DNA of 64,000 bases. It comes from PALSA-693 sp963702305. GTDB taxonomy: Bacteria; Actinomycetota; Acidimicrobiia; Acidimicrobiales; Palsa-688. Position numbers and translations under genes: made by a program. Shown in pieces: positions 61,085 to 64,000 of the stretch. The stretch's first letter is position 1; the number at the start of each line of letters is the position of its first letter. The stretch lies in assembly GCA_963702305.1 (NCBI GenBank), contig CAVPBX010000010.1, forward strand, positions 40,593 to 104,592, written 5' to 3'. The notes under the pieces were generated by a model. That model had not been told where the DNA came from, searched no databases, and worked only from the letters and a program-made list of their open reading frames with translations.

Positions 61085-61654
61085 GTGACGCACCCGGGCG
61101 CCGGTCCCGAGCCCACCCACCTCGACCCCCTGCTCGACACCATCCTGGTCGGCGGCCGCGAGCCGGCCGATGTGGTGATCGTCGATTACGACGGGACCTG
61201 GCCGGCCCGGTTCGAAGATCACCGGCGCCGCATCGCCGCCGCCCTGGGCCCGCCGGCGGCGGCGACCATCGAGCACATCGGCTCCACCGCGGTCCCCGGT
61301 CTGGCCGCCAAGCCCATCATCGACATCCTCGTGGCGGTCGGCGACCCGGACGACGATGCCGGGTTCGGACCGGCGATGGCGGCGGCCGGCTACCAGTTGC
61401 GGGTCCGGGAGCCCGGTCACCGGATGTTCCGCACTCCCGCCCGGACGGCGCACGTGCACTTCTGGCAGGCGGGGTCCGACGAGATCGTCCGGCACCTGCA
61501 GTTCCGGGACTGGCTGCGGACCCACCCCGACGACCGGGACCTGTACCAGCGGGCCAAGCAGGCGCTCGTCGGCCGCCCCTGGCCGGACCTGAACTACTAC
61601 GCCGAGGCCAAGGGTCCCGTCATCGCCGAGATCATGGCCCGGGCGGCCGGGTAG
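61085..61654 (+). CDS. GrpB/UPF0157 nucleotidyltransferase-like protein
   Basis: 189 residues from GTG at 61085. The GrpB domain is complete: VIVDYDGTWPARFEDHRRRI, TIEHIGSTAVPGLAAKPIID, ILVAVGDPDD, HVHFWQAGSDEIVRHLQFRD, WLRTHPDDRDLYQRAKQALV. GrpB proteins have the nucleotidyltransferase fold and are sometimes fused to dephospho-CoA kinase; here it is free-standing. The reaction is unproven. It is divergent from the NfeD-like gene. Confidence 0.9.
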   Translation: MTHPGAGPEPTHLDPLLDTILVGGREPADVVIVDYDGTWPARFEDHRRRIAAALGPPAAATIEHIGSTAVPGLAAKPIIDILVAVGDPDDDAGFGPAMAAAGYQLRVREPGHRMFRTPARTAHVHFWQAGSDEIVRHLQFRDWLRTHPDDRDLYQRAKQALVGRPWPDLNYYAEAKGPVIAEIMARAAG

Positions 61655-61724
61655 CCGTTTCGCCCCGCCCGAATTTGGGTACATCTCCGGTGCAACGACA
61701 CGCTTCTGGGGGGAGGGATGGTCC

Positions 61725-62027
61725 GTGGCCGGACCCCGTCGACCGCGCCGTGATGACCCCGCCGCGCCTGCTGCCGGCGGGCGGCCCTCTCCGCTCGCCT
61801 ATGCCGTCAGCGCGGTGCTGCTGGCCTCGGCGTTCGTGGCCCTCCTGTGGGTACCGAGTTACGCCCACCTGACGCCGACGCTGGGCGGCATCCCGTTCTT
61901 CTACTGGTACTCGCTGCTGTGGCTGGTGATCAACGCCGGCTGTCAGGCGGTGGCCTACCAGCTGCTGGTCGCCGCCCCCCGCCGGCGCCGGGTCCGGGCC
62001 GCGAGCCATCCCGGAGGTCAGCCGTGA
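61725..62027 (+). CDS. DUF3311 small membrane protein, symporter partner
   Basis: 100 residues. Two membrane helices (LAYAVSAVLLASAFVALLWV and PFFYWYSLLWLVINAGCQAV) are linked by PSYAHLTPTLGGI, the DUF3311 pattern. These proteins are encoded just before sodium:solute symporters and probably form a small subunit, analogous to YhdT-PanF. The stop overlaps the symporter GTG (GTGA at 62024-62027). Confidence 0.88.
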   Translation: MAGPRRPRRDDPAAPAAGGRPSPLAYAVSAVLLASAFVALLWVPSYAHLTPTLGGIPFFYWYSLLWLVINAGCQAVAYQLLVAAPRRRRVRAASHPGGQP

Positions 62028-63670
62028 AATTGGACGGCGTCGCGCTGGCCGTCGCCATCGTGCTGTTCGTCATCGTCACGGTGATCGGTTTTGCCGCGGC
62101 CCGGTGGCGGCGGATCGCCAAGCTCGACTCCCTGGACCAGTGGGGCCTGGGCGGCCGGTCCTTCGGCGGGTTCGTGACCTGGTTTCTGCTCGGCGGGGAT
62201 CTGTACACGGCCTACACCTTCATCGCCGTGCCCGGCGCCATGTACGCCCTGGGGGCGGTGTCCGGCTGGTTCGCGGTGGCCTACACCATCCTGGTGTGGC
62301 CGATCGTGTTCGTGCTCATGCCCCGGCTGTGGTCGGTGGCCCACCGGCACGGGATGGTGACGCCGGCCGACTTCGTCAGCGCCCGCTTCGGGTCCCGGGC
62401 GTTGGGCCTGGCCGTCGCCTTCACCGGGATCCTCTCGCTGATGCCCTACATCGCCCTGCAACTCGTCGGCATCCAGTCGGTGCTGCAGGTGATCGGGGTC
62501 GGCAACGGCTCGTCCAGCTTCGTCAAGGACCTGCCGCTCATCATCGCCTTCGTGGTCCTGGCCGCCTACACCTATACTTCAGGGTTACGGGCGCCGGCGC
62601 TCATCGCCTTCGTCAAGGACCTGCTCATCTACGTGACGGTCCTGGTGGCGGTCATCTACATCCCGATCCGCCTCGGCGGTTACGGCCACATCTTCTCGGC
62701 CGTGCAGGCCCACGCCCGGACCACGGCCGCGGCCGCCAAGGCCAAGCACACCGCCTCGACGTTCGCGGTGCTGCCGACGACCAAGTCCTACTGGGCCTAC
62801 GCCACCCTGGCGCTGGGGTCGGCCATGGCCCTGTTCATGTATCCGCACGCGGTGACAGGGGTGCTGGCGTCCAAGCAGCGGGAGACCGTCCGCCGCAACA
62901 CCGTGGCGCTGCCGCTGTACTCGCTCCTGCTGGCGTTCGTGGGTCTGCTCGGGTACATGGCCATCGCGGCCGGGGTCAAGACCACCAACAGCCGGCTGGC
63001 CGCGCCGCTGCTGTTCCGGCAGATGTTCCCGAGCTGGTTCGCGGGGGTCGCCTACGCGGCCGTGGCCATCGGGGCCCTGGTGCCGGCGGCGATCATGTCG
63101 ATCGCGGCGGCCAACCTTTTCACCCGGAACATCTACCGCGACCTGATCCGGCCCCGGGCGTCGGCGGCCGAGGAAGCCCAGGTTTCGAAGATCGCCTCGC
63201 TGGTCGTCAAGTTCGGGGCCCTGGCGTTCGTGCTCGGCATCAACACCCAGAACGCCATCAACCTCCAGCTGCTCGGCGGCATTTGGATCCTGCAAACCTT
63301 CCCGGCGATCGCGGTGGGGCTGTTCACCCGCTGGCTGCACCGGTGGGGGCTGCTGCTGGGATGGCTGGTCGGCATGGTCTACGGGAGCTACGAGGCGTAC
63401 GGGGTGTCGTCGCCGACCGTGCACCATTTCGCCGGGTCGACGGCCAAGATCCCGGTGGTGGGGCAGACCGGGTACATCGCCCTCACCGCCCTGGTGCTCA
63501 ATCTCATCGTGGCGGTGGTGGTCACCCTGCTGTTGCGGTTGCGGCCCGCCACCGCCGGGGCGGACGTGACCGCCCCCGACGACTACCTGGTCGACGCCGC
63601 CGCCGGCGGGGCGCTGGCCCCCGCCTTCGAGCTGGCGGGCACCGAGCAGGAGACCTCCGCGGCGCCCTAA
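62024..63670 (+). CDS. Sodium:solute symporter
   Basis: 548 residues, about 13 helices. SSS-family signatures include LDQWGLGGRSFGGFVTWFLL, GGDLYTAYTFIAVPGAMYAL, GMVTPADFVSARFGSRALGL, YTYTSGLRAPALIAFVKDLL and IGALVPAAIMSIAAANLFTR. The nearest known groups take up carboxylates such as monocarboxylates or pantothenate with sodium. The coupled DUF3311 gene supports this subgroup. The C-terminal ~40 residues are acidic and cytosolic. Confidence 0.92.
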   Translation: MKLDGVALAVAIVLFVIVTVIGFAAARWRRIAKLDSLDQWGLGGRSFGGFVTWFLLGGDLYTAYTFIAVPGAMYALGAVSGWFAVAYTILVWPIVFVLMPRLWSVAHRHGMVTPADFVSARFGSRALGLAVAFTGILSLMPYIALQLVGIQSVLQVIGVGNGSSSFVKDLPLIIAFVVLAAYTYTSGLRAPALIAFVKDLLIYVTVLVAVIYIPIRLGGYGHIFSAVQAHARTTAAAAKAKHTASTFAVLPTTKSYWAYATLALGSAMALFMYPHAVTGVLASKQRETVRRNTVALPLYSLLLAFVGLLGYMAIAAGVKTTNSRLAAPLLFRQMFPSWFAGVAYAAVAIGALVPAAIMSIAAANLFTRNIYRDLIRPRASAAEEAQVSKIASLVVKFGALAFVLGINTQNAINLQLLGGIWILQTFPAIAVGLFTRWLHRWGLLLGWLVGMVYGSYEAYGVSSPTVHHFAGSTAKIPVVGQTGYIALTALVLNLIVAVVVTLLLRLRPATAGADVTAPDDYLVDAAAGGALAPAFELAGTEQETSAAP

Positions 63671-63722
63671 GGGGTCAACGGTCGGCCGATGAGTCGCGGC
63701 CCCGGTCGTCGTCGTAGTAGGC

Positions 63723-64000
63723 GTGCGCCGACGAGACCCGGAAACCGCGAGGTCAGGCACGACCGTGGTCGTGGTCCGCGGCGGCGCCACCGTGGCCAGC
63801 TGGCCGCTGGGCACGCGAGGCCGGCCCGATCTCGAACTCGTCGATGAGCTGGCCCGCCTGCAGTTGGGCGCCCGGCGGGTGGGGTATGCGATCCGGCTCC
63901 GGAACGTGGTGCCGGAGCTGGCGGCCCTGCTGGACCTGGTGGGGCTGCGGGACATCCTCTCGGACGGGGTGCGCGGCCGGACCACCGGCGAGGAGCCTTA
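63723..64000 (+). CDS. STAS-like protein, 3' end outside window
   Basis: The frame from GTG at 63723 is open to the window end: TTVVVVRGGATVASWPLGTR, GRPDLELVDELARLQLGARR, VGYAIRLRNVVPELAALLDL, VGLRDIL. This beta-alpha pattern matches short actinobacterial STAS-like proteins related to anti-sigma-factor antagonists. The conserved Ser/Thr phosphosite is not obvious. About 92 codons are visible and the stop is not reached. Two stop codons just upstream limit the start. Confidence 0.6.
   Translation, partial: MRRRDPETARSGTTVVVVRGGATVASWPLGTRGRPDLELVDELARLQLGARRVGYAIRLRNVVPELAALLDLVGLRDILSDGVRGRTTGEEP

Noticed and set aside
1..64000. CRISPR arrays, rRNA and tRNA genes
   Set aside because: No regularly spaced repeats of 25-40 bases and no rRNA-like blocks were seen. 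TTCGAATC-like strings lie inside clear genes and lack cloverleaf context.

Overview
The window is high-GC DNA with dense, mostly short-spaced genes, many GTG starts and 4-base stop/start overlaps. It carries an ECF42-type sigma factor end, a DUF3048 lipoprotein, a topoisomerase I with a Lys/Ala-rich tail, and LuxR-type two-component systems. This points to an actinobacterium. An uncultured Acidimicrobiia-like lineage is plausible, but the sequence alone does not settle the class.

Region 1 (1-21 kb) is accessory. It holds several toxin-antitoxin modules (PIN, RES/Xre, a small DUF4258-like/RHH pair, VapBC-like, MazEF-like), one IS110-family transposase with a structured upstream region, a PadR/membrane-protein pair, and a large ADP-ribosyltransferase whose N-terminus resembles extracellular contractile injection system (eCIS) cargo. 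There are also gene remnants (HTH protein, substrate-binding protein, formaldehyde-dehydrogenase N-terminus), a P450/TetR divergent pair, and exported DUF3048 and dimethylformamidase-like proteins.

Region 2 (21-27.5 kb) is more core-like: PEP-mutase-family enzyme, cupin, DedA, COG4705 membrane protein, topA and tmk. Region 3 (27.5-50.2 kb) is a 22.7-kb block between tmk and holB, two genes that are usually close together in actinobacteria. It contains an AbiEi/DUF559-like gene with an elaborate upstream palindrome, an AbrB/PIN-like pair, and a leftward operon (histidine kinase, two LuxR regulators, two large secreted proteins sharing a repeat domain). Facing away from it is an eleven-gene rightward exopolysaccharide operon: Wzz-like, CapD-like, HprK-like, GT4, DegT aminotransferase, an RtcB-like protein, a small protein, an APH-fold kinase, Wzy-like, Wzx-like and a WcaJ-like initiating transferase. 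The RtcB homologue inside the sugar operon is the most unusual feature.

Region 4 (50.2-64 kb) holds holB, a LuxR/histidine-kinase pair divergent from an MMPL transporter, LysE, VOC, two bPH2 proteins, a TauE exporter, a flotillin with an NfeD-like partner, GrpB, DUF3311 with a sodium:solute symporter, and the start of a STAS-like gene.

A caution applies to the whole window. Eleven genes, including essential topA (twice), contain single-base frameshifts, and restoring one base at each site gives a normal full-length product. Consensus indel errors are more likely than true pseudogenes, although a few genuine remnants also exist. No rRNA, CRISPR array or convincing tRNA was seen.
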